Notes under the pieces: model-generated
Told to the model about the DNA's origin: nothing
Databases searched by the model: none
What the model saw: the letters and a program-made list of their open reading frames with translations, nothing else
Translations under genes and position numbers: made by a program
In this document: positions 32,608 through 42,746 of the stretch, one piece after another
How positions within the stretch are numbered: position 1 is the stretch's first letter
Layout: every line of letters begins with the position of its first letter
Assembly: GCA_963801035.1 (NCBI GenBank)
Contig: CAWDDF010000005.1
Coordinates: forward strand, 221,148 to 285,147
Length of the DNA: 64,000 nt
Direction of reading: 5' to 3'
Source: JACCZX01 sp963801035
Lineage (GTDB): Bacteria; Pseudomonadota; Gammaproteobacteria; Burkholderiales; Burkholderiaceae_F

Positions 32608-34713
32608 TTGACTGCTTCCTTGGACGTTCATTGGTTCGCTAGCCCTAGCGTTTGGTCTTACGGAATCGCGGCGCTCGTATTTGGAGCCTTCTCATTTCAT
32701 GTTGCCAAGGGCAGGGCACGAAGCGGGCGTCCGGCATTTCTATTAGCCACTCTGGTACTGAGCGCGGCAGCATCAGGTGCGGCAGTTTTCTTCGCACTGC
32801 AGCCGGCAGCGGAAACGTGGACCGCTACTCAGGTGCTCGACTCACTACGAACCGGGGCCGCCCTCGGCTTCATGGCGGTCTTCCTCGGTGCTCGCGAGGG
32901 CTCAACAAGAGTGTCTCGCGCTCTGTTGACGGCGCTTATGGTGACGGTCGCAATTCTCATTGTCGGCCTGATGGTGCTAATCGGTTCGCCTCCGCCTGGG
33001 ATTCCGGAGCTTGGCCGATCGAGTTTTGTGCTGGGCTTTGGCATATCGCTCGCGGTGGCGATACTTGGACTAGTACTCACTGAGCAGTGCTACCGTCGGA
33101 CGCCGTTGCGGTCGCGTTGGCATGTCAGACCCTTAGTCCTCGCGTTTGCCGCTATCTTCGGCTACGACGTCGTTCTCTATTCCGACGCAGTACTCTTCCG
33201 GGTGCTGGATGAGAACCTGTGGGCGGCGCGCGGCATTGCTCAAGCGATGACGGTCCCGTTGTTCGCGTTGACCTTCGACCGAACAAAAAATTGGTCTTTT
33301 GACGTCGTGCTTTCGCGAGGCGTGGTGGCCGGGTCAACCGCCTTACTAGCCTCGGGTGCTTACCTCGTCTTGGTGGCAACCGGCGGTTTCTATCTTCGTT
33401 ACTTTGGCGGGTCATGGGGCAAGGCGCTTGAGGTTGCGCTGCTATTTGCGGCCTTGTTGCTTCTGGCGATGGTCAGCGTTTCAACGACCTTCCGCGCGAA
33501 ATTGCGGGTCATGGTTGCGAAGAATTTCTTCGCGTATCGCTACGACTATCGGGAAGAATGGCTTCGATTTACGCAAACCCTCGCTGCCGGGCCTGCTGAA
33601 CAGGCACGGATGTCGTGCATCCTGGCGCTTGCCAATCTGGTCGATAGCTCGGGAGGAGCGCTGTGGTTAAACGACCAAGGGGACGGATATCGACAGGTCG
33701 AGCGGTCATTGTTGCCGCGCACTGACGCGGTTGAATCGGTGGAGTCTTCGCTCCCTTCGTTCCTGCGCCGAACCGGCTGGGTTGTGGAGATTAGTGACTT
33801 AGCGCGCCAGCCGACCAAGTATCAGGAATTGGAATTGCCACCGTCGATCGAGTCGATGCGAGACGCATGGTTGATCGTTCCACTTCTGACTGGAGAGGAG
33901 CTCATTGGATTCGTTGTACTCGTCAATCCTCGCATCCGAGTCGAGATTGATTGGGAAGTGCTTGATTTGCTCAGGACTGCCGGACGTCAGGCGTCTAGTT
34001 ATCTCGCATACGCGATGGCTGCCGAAGCGCTGCTCGAAGCTAACAAGTTCGATGCGTTCAACCGTTTGTCCGCCTTTGTCGTTCATGATCTAAAGAATTT
34101 GATCGCTCAATTGCAGTTGCTGCTCAGTAATGCCGAACGCCATCGCGACAATCCAGAGTTTCAGCGTGACATGCTAAGTACGGTCGAGCATGTCGTTGGA
34201 AAAATGCACCAACTGACGATGCAATTGCGCCCAGATGCCTCGTCGATCGACCGAATGCGTCCGGTGGATATCAGCCAACTCGCGATGCGCGTTCAAGCCC
34301 TGCGTTCGACGGATCGTGTCAAGGTCGAAGTCGATGCTCCGCCTGGCCTGCTGGTGCACGGGCATGAGGACCGCCTTGAGCGTGTGATCGGGCACCTGGT
34401 ACAGAATGCCGTGGAGGCGTCCAGAGACAATTCTTCGGTTACGGTGAGAGCAGTGCGCGATGGCGACGACGTCGTAGTCGATGTAAGCGATAGAGGCAAA
34501 GGCATGACCCAGGATTTTTTAAGGGACCGCCTGTTCAAGCCATTTCAGACGACCAAGGACACCGGCACCGGAATTGGAGCGTACGAGAGCCAGCAGTACG
34601 TCAAGCAGATCGGCGGTCGGATCGAGGTTGAGAGTCAACCGGATCGAGGGACATGCGTTCGTGTCCGGCTGCGTGCTTCGCCGACAGTACCGATCCTGGA
34701 GACGAGAACGTGA
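32608..34713 (+). CDS. prsK: XrtA/PEP-CTERM system histidine kinase PrsK
   Basis: A 701-residue membrane sensor kinase. Residues 1-290 hold about eight membrane spans, residues about 310-440 a GAF-like domain, and the kinase core follows: H box AFVVHDLKNLIAQLQLL with His493, N box HLVQNAVEASRDN, and G boxes VSDRGKGM and TGTGIGAY. This is the PrsK layout found at the head of exosortase A loci. It overlaps prsR by four bases, and together they form a two-component system reported to control PEP-CTERM protein and floc formation via sigma-54. The start is uncertain: TTG at 32608 is the best available. The 259-base gap upstream shows no convincing promoter. Confidence 0.9.
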   Translation: MTASLDVHWFASPSVWSYGIAALVFGAFSFHVAKGRARSGRPAFLLATLVLSAAASGAAVFFALQPAAETWTATQVLDSLRTGAALGFMAVFLGAREGSTRVSRALLTALMVTVAILIVGLMVLIGSPPPGIPELGRSSFVLGFGISLAVAILGLVLTEQCYRRTPLRSRWHVRPLVLAFAAIFGYDVVLYSDAVLFRVLDENLWAARGIAQAMTVPLFALTFDRTKNWSFDVVLSRGVVAGSTALLASGAYLVLVATGGFYLRYFGGSWGKALEVALLFAALLLLAMVSVSTTFRAKLRVMVAKNFFAYRYDYREEWLRFTQTLAAGPAEQARMSCILALANLVDSSGGALWLNDQGDGYRQVERSLLPRTDAVESVESSLPSFLRRTGWVVEISDLARQPTKYQELELPPSIESMRDAWLIVPLLTGEELIGFVVLVNPRIRVEIDWEVLDLLRTAGRQASSYLAYAMAAEALLEANKFDAFNRLSAFVVHDLKNLIAQLQLLLSNAERHRDNPEFQRDMLSTVEHVVGKMHQLTMQLRPDASSIDRMRPVDISQLAMRVQALRSTDRVKVEVDAPPGLLVHGHEDRLERVIGHLVQNAVEASRDNSSVTVRAVRDGDDVVVDVSDRGKGMTQDFLRDRLFKPFQTTKDTGTGIGAYESQQYVKQIGGRIEVESQPDRGTCVRVRLRASPTVPILETRT

Positions 34714-36074
34714 GCGAAACACGACGACCGCTCCTGATCGTCGAAGACGATCCCGCGCTACAGGTGCAGATGAAATGGGCGTTTGACGCATACGAGGTTG
34801 CGTTGGCGTCCAATCGCGAAGAAGCGATTGCCGAGCTACGGCACAGCGAGCCTGCGGTCGTCACGCTAGATCTTGGGTTGCCGCCAGATCCCGACGGAGT
34901 GACCGAAGGATTTAAAACGCTTGGCCAGATACTCGAACTGGCACCCGACACGAAGATCATTGTTCTGACTGGTCAGAATGACGTGGCAAATGCGTTGCGG
35001 GCGGTGTCAGAAGGCGCTCACGATTTCCTCTCTAAACCGTTTGAGGCTGGAGTTCTGTCGCTAATCATCGACCGGGCGTATCGCATGCACGAGCTTCAAC
35101 TCGAGAATCGCCGCCTGCTTGCTACGCGTGCGGGCGCGGTCGGAGGAGTTATTACCGGCGCACCCGAAATGCTGGCGGTATGCCGGATGGTGGAGAAGGT
35201 CGCGGCAACCGATGCGACGGTCCTGTTGCTCGGTGAATCAGGCACAGGCAAGGAACTCTTGGCGCGTGCGTTGCACGACTCGTCCACCCGGAGCAAGCAA
35301 CGTTTTGTTGCAATCAACTGTGCTGCCATTCCCGAAACATTGCTCGAGAGCGAGCTGTTCGGATACGAGCGAGGTGCGTTTACAGGCGCCTCCAAGCAGA
35401 CCATTGGGCGCATCGAAACTGCCAATAAAGGCACGCTCTTTCTCGATGAGATCGGCGATCTGCCCGCGACATTGCAGGCCAAACTGCTACGTTTCCTGCA
35501 AGAACGATCTATCGAGCGGCTGGGTGGAAGAGCGGAGATTCCGGTTGACGTGCGCATTGTCTGTGCTACGCACCAAGATCTGCAGGCAAGAATTGCAGAG
35601 GGAACGTTTCGCGAAGATCTGTTTTATCGACTGGCGGGAATAGTGATTAAAGTGCCGCCACTGCGCGACCGCTCGGGCGATGCGGTACTTCTTGCGCATG
35701 CCTTGACCCGGCGTTTCGCAGACGAACTGAAGCGCGGTCAGGTGACGATTGGCGCGGATGCGCTCGATGCAATTGAGAGGCATCGCTGGCCCGGTAACGT
35801 ACGCGAAATGGAGAACGTCATCAGGCGCGCTGTCATCATGGCCGACGGACCGGTAATTCAAACCCGTGACCTGGGACTGACTGCGGGCGACGAGTCATTG
35901 GAGGCTGAGGCATTAAATCTGCGAGAGGCGCGGGACAGCGCGGAACGCCGCGAAGTCGCGCGCGCTCTGGCACGCGCCAATGGTAACTTGTCGAAAGCGG
36001 CCGATCTGCTTGGGGTTAGTCGACCGACACTCTACGATCTGTTAAACCGTTTCGGGCTGCGCAAGCACGAGTAA
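34710..36074 (+). CDS. prsR: XrtA/PEP-CTERM system sigma-54 response regulator PrsR
   Basis: A 454-residue NtrC-type activator. Receiver domain 1-120 with the phosphoacceptor Asp54 in VVTLDLGLP and the Lys in LSKPF. AAA+ domain with Walker A GESGTGKE (from 175), the sigma-54 contact loop GAFTGA (222-227) and the Walker B GTLFLDEIGDL. The C-terminal Fis-type helix-turn-helix is ARANGNLSKAADLLGVSRPTLYDLLNRFG. GTG start overlaps the prsK stop. A near-consensus sigma-54 promoter at 41952-41967 in the same locus is a natural target. Confidence 0.93.
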   Translation: MSETRRPLLIVEDDPALQVQMKWAFDAYEVALASNREEAIAELRHSEPAVVTLDLGLPPDPDGVTEGFKTLGQILELAPDTKIIVLTGQNDVANALRAVSEGAHDFLSKPFEAGVLSLIIDRAYRMHELQLENRRLLATRAGAVGGVITGAPEMLAVCRMVEKVAATDATVLLLGESGTGKELLARALHDSSTRSKQRFVAINCAAIPETLLESELFGYERGAFTGASKQTIGRIETANKGTLFLDEIGDLPATLQAKLLRFLQERSIERLGGRAEIPVDVRIVCATHQDLQARIAEGTFREDLFYRLAGIVIKVPPLRDRSGDAVLLAHALTRRFADELKRGQVTIGADALDAIERHRWPGNVREMENVIRRAVIMADGPVIQTRDLGLTAGDESLEAEALNLREARDSAERREVARALARANGNLSKAADLLGVSRPTLYDLLNRFGLRKHE

Positions 36075-36091
36075 CGGTGGAGAGAATCATC

Positions 36092-38884
36092 ATGCAATTA
36101 TTTTCTGCGTGCGCAAGACGGCTGTGCCCCGTGCTTGCGCTGGCAGTTGTATCGACTTGCTGTTGCCGGCCTGCAGCAAAGAGAGTCCGGATGAGCTCAT
36201 TGCGTCGGCCCGAAGCTACGAGGCGAAAGGCGAGCACAAGGCGGCGATTATCCAATTACGGAATGCGTTGCAGCAGAAACCGGCCGACGGGGAGGCGAGG
36301 CTGCTGCTAGGCCGTGCATCGTTGAATGTAGGCGATCCAGTGAGCGCGCAGAGGGAGTTGCGCAAGGCGCTCGAATACGGGCAACCGGCGGACGCCGTTT
36401 CGCCGTTGCTTGCACGCGCGATGCTCGAACAGGGGGAAGCGGACAAGCTCGTTGCCGAATTTGGCAACCGCAAGCTCACGGCACCGGAGCCGGAGGCCGC
36501 GCTCAGGGCAACCGTGGGCCAAGCCCAACTTCAGCTTGGCAAGTTGAGCGACGCCAGGGCGTCGTTCAATGCCGCAGTCGGCGCTGAAGCCCGACTATCC
36601 ACCGGCCCAACTTGGCCTCGCGCGGCTGCTGGCCGCCGACAACAAGATGGATGACGCCAGTCGATTGATCGACGCCGTCATCCAAGCGCACCCAAAAGCG
36701 GCCGAGGCGTATGCGTTGCAAGCGGATCTTCGTTTCTCTCGCGGTGATCGAGCCGGTGCAAAAACCTCACTGGAGCAAGCGGTCGCCGCCGATGGGGGGT
36801 TCCTGCCGGCGCGCTATGCGTTGATTCAGTTCCTGATCAACGAAAAGCAATTCGACGCGGCCGCCGTCCAACTCGATGCGGCACGATCGGTGCGCAGTGA
36901 CCTGCGCACGCAGTACTTTGACGCCGTTATCGCGCTCGGCAAGAACGACCTCGTCAAGGCGCGCGATACGGCGCAGCAGGTGCTTAAGCGCGCTCCGGAA
37001 CACGTGCCGAGCCTGGTGCTGGCTGGAGCTGTAGAGCTGCAAGCGGGACAGGCGGCAACGGCCGAGGGCTACTTGCGCAAAGCCGTTACGCTCGCTCCCC
37101 AGCACGCCGGTGCGCGTCGGATGCTGGTACGCACATACCTGGGTGCCCATCAGCCAGCCAAGGCACTGGAGTCGATCCAGCCAATGCTCGCGTCCGGAAC
37201 GCGGAGCGATCCGCAATTACTGCTACTGGCGGGCGAAACCTTCCTCGCGAACGGAGATTTAAAGCAGGCGTCGGCCTACTACGCTGCAGCGACCGACTCT
37301 AAACCGCAGGAGTCCGTTGCGCGGACGCGGCTGGGACAGATCGCGCTGTCGAAGGGCGACTCCGAGGCTGGTATTCGTGAGCTTGAGGCAGCCACCGCTA
37401 TCGATGGCGCTCCAATGCAGGCCGACATGGCGCTAATCGTCGGCCACATGAATAAGAACGATCTGAATCGAGCGCTGCAGGCCGCCAACGCTTTCGTCAA
37501 GAAGTATCCGACCAATCCCTTGTCGCACCAGCTGCTGGGAGCGGTTCATGTGGCACGCAACGACCGGGCCGCTGCGCGCGTAGCTTTCACCAAGGCGGTC
37601 GAGCTCAGTCCGACCTACTTGCCTGCGATCGTCAACCTGTCGCGGCTCGACATCGCTGAGAAAAAGCCCGCGGAGGCGCGCAAGCGACTCGAGGCGCTCG
37701 TTGCCAAGGAACCTAAAAACGAGCAGGCTCTGCTCGCATTAGCGGATGTCATGGCGCGTAGCGGTGCCCCGTCCGCCGATATCCTGGCGACTCTGCAGCG
37801 TGCGATCAGCGCGAACCCACAATCGGTTCCAGCCCGACTCGCGCTGATCGGTTTTCACCTGCGTAACAAGGATTCCGCGGCGGCACTGACCACGGCGCAG
37901 GAAGCCGCTGCAGCGCTTCGAAACGAGCCTCGCATTCTGGGTGCGCTCGCGCAGGCACATGAAGCGGCGGGCGAAACCAATCAAGCTATTGAAACACTGA
38001 ACCGATGGGCAACGCTCGAACCCGCATCAGCCACACCGCTGGTTCGCCTCGCCGCCATGTTCGGCAAGCGCCAGGACTATTCTCGAGCGATAGAACTGCT
38101 ACGTAAGGCGCAGAAGCTGGCACCAGATGACCTCGGTATCACACGCGATCTTGTTGTCGGCTATGTCCTTTCAAACAAGCCTGACGAAGCGATCAAGGAA
38201 GCGAAGAGCCTCCAATCGACAAAGCCGCAGATCGGCGCTGGCTTCGCGCTCGAAGGCGACGTCCACGCGGCTACGCAAAACTGGGTGCAAGCGGAGCGCG
38301 CCTATCGCGCGGCGCTGAAGGTAGAACCAGCTTCTGAAGGGTTGGCGCTTAAGCTGCACTCAACGCTGAATCGGACGGGCAAGGCAGCCGAGGCCGACGC
38401 GTTCGCGAAGAAGTGGTTAGCAGAACATCCGAAGGATGCGGCTTTCCGCATTTACTTGGCGGAGCGCGCCCTTGGCGAGAAAGATCTGCGCTCGGCAGTA
38501 GCGCTTTACCAGGCCGTTATCGCACTTCAGCCTGACAACGTTGTCGCTCTAAACAATCTTGCCTGGTCCGCCGGTCAGCTGGGTGATCCAAAGGCGATCG
38601 GCTATGCCGAGCGCGCGGTTCGGTTGGCACCTGAAAGTGCGGCCGCTCTTGATACCCTTGGCACGCTTCTGGTGTCCAAAGGCGACGCGAGTAAAGGACT
38701 CGAGTACTTAAAGAAGGCCAGCGACCTCGCACCCAAGCGCCACGACATTCGTCTCAATTACGCCAAGGCACTGGTGAAGGCGGGTCGAACCGAAGACGCT
38801 CGCAAGGAACTGACCGCGCTGCAGGCCGTGACAGACGAGTTCCCGGGGAAGCCTGAGATTCCCACTTTGCTAAAACAACTTTAA
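36092..38884 (+). CDS. prsT: XrtA/PEP-CTERM system TPR-repeat lipoprotein PrsT, two frameshifts
   Basis: A long tetratricopeptide protein, 930 residues once repaired. The N-terminus MQLFSACARRLCPVLALAVVS is in one frame and the lipobox LLLPACSKESPDELI in the next (one missing base near 36158). A second shift (one extra base near 36580) lies between ARASFNAAV and ALKPDYPPAQLGLARL. From 36569 on the frame is intact, with some twenty TPR units such as AYALQADLRFSRGDRAGAKTSLEQAVA. The lipid anchor places it in the periplasm, probably as a scaffold for polysaccharide export. Start ATG at 36092 follows GGTGGAGAG, 18 bases after prsR. Confidence 0.85.
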
Positions 38885-38916
38885 ACGCCGCTCAACACGG
38901 CTAAGAGCAATCGGGA

Positions 38917-40198
38917 ATGCAAGTCATTGCGGTGGTGGGTCTAGGCTATGTTGGTTTGCCGTTGGCGGTCGAGTTCGGAAAGAAATTTCGCACGATCGGC
39001 CTGGACGTATCGACCGAAAAGGTCGAAGCGTATCGGCGACACGTCGACCCAACCGGAGAAATCACACCAGAAGAGCTAGCAGCGGCTTCGTTGCTCGAGG
39101 CCACGACCGATGCCACTCAGCTGCGGGTCGCCGACATCATCATTGTCGCGGTACCCACTCCGATCGACGATGCTCATCAACCCGATTTCGGTCCATTGAT
39201 CGGAGCCAGCATTACCGTCGGGCGCAATTTGAAAGAGGGGGCAACCGTCGTTTATGAGTCGACGGTATATCCGGGGGCCACCGAAGAGATCTGCATTCCG
39301 ATTCTCGAGCGTGAGTCAAAAGGGAAGTGGAAGCGCGACTTTTTCGTCGGCTATTCGCCGGAGCGAATCAATCCGGGCGACCGAGAGCACACACTTACCC
39401 GAATAGTTAAAGTGGTCGCCGGTGACACGCCAGAAACGTTGGACCGCATCGCTTGGATTTACGAACAGGTGGTCGCCGCAGGCGTCTTTCGTGCGTCGAG
39501 CATCATGGTGGCCGAGGCCGCCAAGGTCATCGAAAACACACAGCGCGATCTGAACATTGCGCTGATGAACGAGCTTTCGCTCATCTTCCACCGGATGGAT
39601 ATCGACACGATGGAAGTTCTACAAGCGGCCGGCACGAAGTGGAATTTTCTACCCTTTCGACCGGGACTCGTAGGCGGCCATTGCATCGGCGTCGATCCGT
39701 ATTACCTGACGCACAAGGCCGACAAGCTCGGCTACCACCCGCAGGTCATACTCGCCGGGCGGCGCATCAACGACGGCATGGGCAAGTTCATCGCCGAGCA
39801 AACCGTTAAGAGCCTGATTCAGTCGGGCGTTTCAGTCAAAGGCGCGAGCGTGATCGTGCTGGGACTGACTTTCAAGGAAAACTGCCCGGATTTGCGCAAC
39901 TCGAAAGTGATCGATGTTATTCGCGAGCTTCAGTCCTATGGCGCCGTGGTGACGGTACATGACCCCGTGGCCGATGCGGATGAGGCGATGATTCACTACG
40001 GCCTTCCGCTGACAGCATGGGACGACCTTCCACGCGCGCACGCTTTAGTCGCGGCGGTGGCGCATCGGTCTTTTCTTCAACGCTCGGTGGACGACGTGAC
40101 TTCAAAAGCTTATGCCCGGAGCGCTCTACGTGGACGTGAAATGCCAGGCGGATGCGGCGGCATTGAGGGCTCGCGGCCTGTCGGTGTGGCGGCTCTGA
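38917..40198 (+). CDS. Nucleotide-sugar dehydrogenase (TviB/WbpA-like), late frameshift
   Basis: A UDP-GlcNAc/UDP-glucose dehydrogenase-type enzyme, 426 residues once repaired. The NAD fold is IAVVGLGYVGLPLAVEFGKKF; the catalytic Cys is in RPGLVGGHCIGVDPYYLTHKA; KGASVIVLGLTFKENCPDLRNSKV starts the C-terminal domain. One extra A in the run at 40104-40107 breaks the frame. In the next frame the protein ends KLMPGALYVDVKCQADAAAL and stops at 40198, as in relatives; unrepaired, it would run on to 40365 with unrelated residues. It probably makes a UDP-HexNAc uronic acid for the exopolysaccharide, in line with wecB in the same locus. Confidence 0.87.
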
Positions 40199-40552
40199 CG
40201 AACGCCCTAATCCGGGCGTTCACCAAAATCCGTGATACCCACACGTCGGAAACCGACGGTTGGCCGTTGGATCATTGTCGCCGTCGTATTACCCTGCCTG
40301 ATCGCTGGGGACCACAGTCCGTCTGGGTTGTCAAGCGCAATAAGCCAGTGTTCCTGGGCCGATAGTTAGAAATTGGTATCGGATCGGACTGTTGACACTG
40401 GATGTCAACCGATCGGCGCAGGCAGGAGTTGGGATTGCTCCAAAAGTCACAACGATGCAGTACTGCACGGTTAGCGTATTCAGAATTCGTCGATTAACAG
40501 ACGAATCGGGAAACGGGGCGAAGTCTGGTGAGTAATAAAAAGAGGTATCGCA
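40199..40552 (+). promoter_or_regulatory. Leader region with three palindromes before the sugar transferase gene
   Basis: This 354-base stretch holds no convincing gene. It carries GTTGACA-CTGGA-TGTCAAC (40391-40409, perfect 7-bp arms), the 12-bp palindrome TGCAGTACTGCA (40456-40467), and ATTCGTC/GACGAAT arms (40485-40491 and 40500-40506). A weak sigma-54-like GG-N10-GC spacing (40424-40439, ending TTGCT) is also present. The cluster looks like an operator or leader region for the gene starting at 40553; no binding protein can be named. Confidence 0.5.
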
Positions 40553-41948
40553 GTGTTAAGCCTATCGCGTCGCCGATTTTCGGCCGGAGCCCTGACCGAA
40601 ATGGCGGTCTTTGCGGCTTGTTGTATGACCACAATGCTGCTGGCCGTGAACCTTCACCTAGGACCCTATGGGGTGAGCGCCACAGCGGCCATGATTCCCG
40701 CGGTGCAGTTTGCGTTGATCATGACCATCTTGGGCGTCGTTTTCAGCCTGTTCCGTGTTGGTGAAGGCGAAGTCTCTAACCGTCGTATTTCTCCGCACTG
40801 TAGCTGTCCTAGCGGTCGGCTTTCCGATCGCTTACGTGCTGTTTAGCGCGGATCCCCAAGGGTCAGTCGGGCGTCAAGTGCTGGGCACCGCCTGCCTATA
40901 CGCACTGGGCGGCGTCGTACTGATACGCACGATGGTGTGCGCGCTGCAGGGAACCGGCGTCGGCCTTCGACGCGTTCTGATTGTTGGCTCCGGACCCGAA
41001 GCGTTGGCAGTGCAGAGAACGATCGACCAGGAACCTCGCCAATCGATCGTAGTGGGCTTTTATCCAGTGGGGACCGAAGATGGTGTTGTACTGCGCGATG
41101 TGACAGGCGGCGCGGCACCCTTTCCGCCTTCTGCCGACCTGTCGGCAATCGTTCAGCGCTTCAAAGTGGATGAAGTGATCGTCGCGGTGCGCGAACAGCG
41201 CGGCGGCGTGCTGCCCATACGGGGGTTACTCGACTGCCGGGCGCGCGGGATTCCGGTTCGTGATTTGTCTGCGTTTTATGAGCGCGTGCGTGGGGAAGTG
41301 CCGATCGAATCGCTTAAGGCCAGCTGGCTTATTTATGGCGATGGTTTCGCACAAGATGCCATGCGTACCGCCGTGAAGCGAATTTTCGATGCCACGCTAG
41401 CCGCCGTTCTGTTGCTCCTTGCACTGCCGGTGATGTTTCTTGCGGGGATCGCCATTTTTCTGGAAAGCGGCAAGCCGATATTTATCTGGCAGGAGCGCGT
41501 TGGTCGCGGTGGGCGCACATTTTTATGCGTGAAGTTTCGCAGCATGAGACTCGATGCCGAAGGCGACGGAGTGGCGCGCTGGGCCCGCGCCAATGATCCT
41601 CGTATTACGAGTGTCGGGCGGATTCTGCGGAAGCTGCGCATCGACGAATTGCCGCAGTTATTCAACGTATTGAGCGGTGAGATGAGTCTGGTGGGACCCC
41701 GCCCGGAGCGACCCCCGTTTGTGGCACAGCTCAAAGAGCAAATCCGATTTTACGATTTGCGTCATTGCATCAAACCCGGCGTAACGGGTTGGGCGCAGAT
41801 TCGTTACCCGTACGGCTCTTCGATCGAAGACGCCCAGCGCAAGCTGCAGTACGACCTTTATTACGTCAAGAATCACTCGCTTTCACTTGACGTATTGGTT
41901 CTACTGGAGACGGTCCGCGTCGTCTTGCTCGGCGAGGGCGCGCAGTAA
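40553..41948 (+). CDS. XrtA-associated initiating sugar transferase (EpsB/WcaJ-like), one frameshift
   Basis: A polyprenyl-phosphate sugar transferase, 464 residues once repaired. It starts the repeat unit on undecaprenyl phosphate at the inner membrane. The N-terminal membrane spans (LTEMAVFAACCMTTMLLAV ...) are in frame with the GTG at 40553 (AGAGG upstream). One extra base near 40765 moves to the frame with KAKSLTVVFLRTVAVLAVGFPIAYVLF, a nucleotide-binding-like middle (RRVLIVGSGPEALAV) and the catalytic C-terminus VGRGGRTFLCVKFRSM ... ANDPRITSVGRILRKLRIDELPQL ... LVGPRPERP. Confidence 0.87.
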
Positions 41949-41951
41949 TGT

Positions 41952-41967
41952 TGGCACGTTAATCGCC
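41952..41967 (+). promoter_or_regulatory. Sigma-54 (RpoN) promoter, near consensus
   Basis: TGGCACGTTAATCGCC has the full -24 element TGGCACG and the correct GG-N10-GC spacing; the -12 element is TCGC instead of TTGC. It lies four bases after the sugar transferase stop and about 115 bases before the export lipoprotein gene, placing the transcript start near 41978. PrsR is a sigma-54 activator encoded in the same locus. Confidence 0.7.
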
Positions 41968-42081
41968 TCATTACAGCAATGGAATAGACTGGATTCCACT
42001 CGCCTGACCACGGTTGGTGCGAATGTTGCAACGGCGGCGTCTGAGTGCATGAGCGCCGAATAGAGCGGATTGGAGAAGATT

Positions 42082-42697
42082 ATGGTGCAGGAGAACGGGA
42101 CGCGGATTGTTGCGGTATTGATGTATAGCCACGCTACTGGCTGCGTGCGGCAGTCCAAATTATCCGCCGGCGCCGGCGACAGCTGCGACTCCCAACTACC
42201 GTTATTTGATCGGTTCGCTGGACACTGTAAACATAACCGTGTGGGGTAACCCCGATCTGTCAGCAACTGTTCCCGTGCGTCCCGACGGGCGTATCTCGAC
42301 ACCACTGGTGGAAGACGTTCAGGCGCTCGGCCGCAACCCCGTCGAGCTGGCACGCGACCTCGAGAAGGCACTGGCCAAATACGTTCGCGACCCACAGGTC
42401 ACAGTAATCGTGACCAGCTTCGCCGGACCGTTCGGCGAACAGATCCGCGTCGTAGGGGAGGCAGCAAAGCCTCAGGCGATTCCATATCGCCAAAACATGA
42501 CGATGCTTGACGTGATGATTGTCGTGGGCGGTCTGACGGATTTTGCTGACGGCAATCGCGCGGTGCTTGTGCGGGGCTCGGAAAAGGGCAAGCAGTACAG
42601 CGTGCGCCTGGCTGATCTGGTGCGGCGGGGTGACATCTCGGCTAACGTGGACGTACAGCCGGGCGACGTATTGATCATCCCGCAGGGCTGGTTCTAG
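42082..42697 (+). CDS. XrtA-associated polysaccharide export lipoprotein (Wza-like), frameshift in signal peptide
   Basis: An outer-membrane export protein of the Poly_export/SLBB family, 204 residues once repaired. ATG at 42082 begins MVQENGTRIVAVL. An extra A near 42121 then shifts to the frame CIATLLAACGSPNY, which contains the lipobox LAAC. The mature part has YLIGSLDTVNITVWGNPDLSATVPVRPDGRISTPLVEDVQALG (export domain) and an SLBB-like segment QIRVVGEAAKPQAIPY. It forms the outer-membrane exit of the exopolysaccharide, working with the chain-length protein encoded next. It probably heads the sigma-54 transcript. Confidence 0.87.
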
Positions 42698-42746
42698 ACC
42701 GGCCGCTCTAGCGGATGCGGTTCGCGCAAATCACTGAGTGTGATTG

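Noticed and set aside
40199..40365. C-terminal extension of the nucleotide-sugar dehydrogenase to 40365
   Set aside because: The extension follows a one-base insertion; the next frame gives the family-typical end at 40198.
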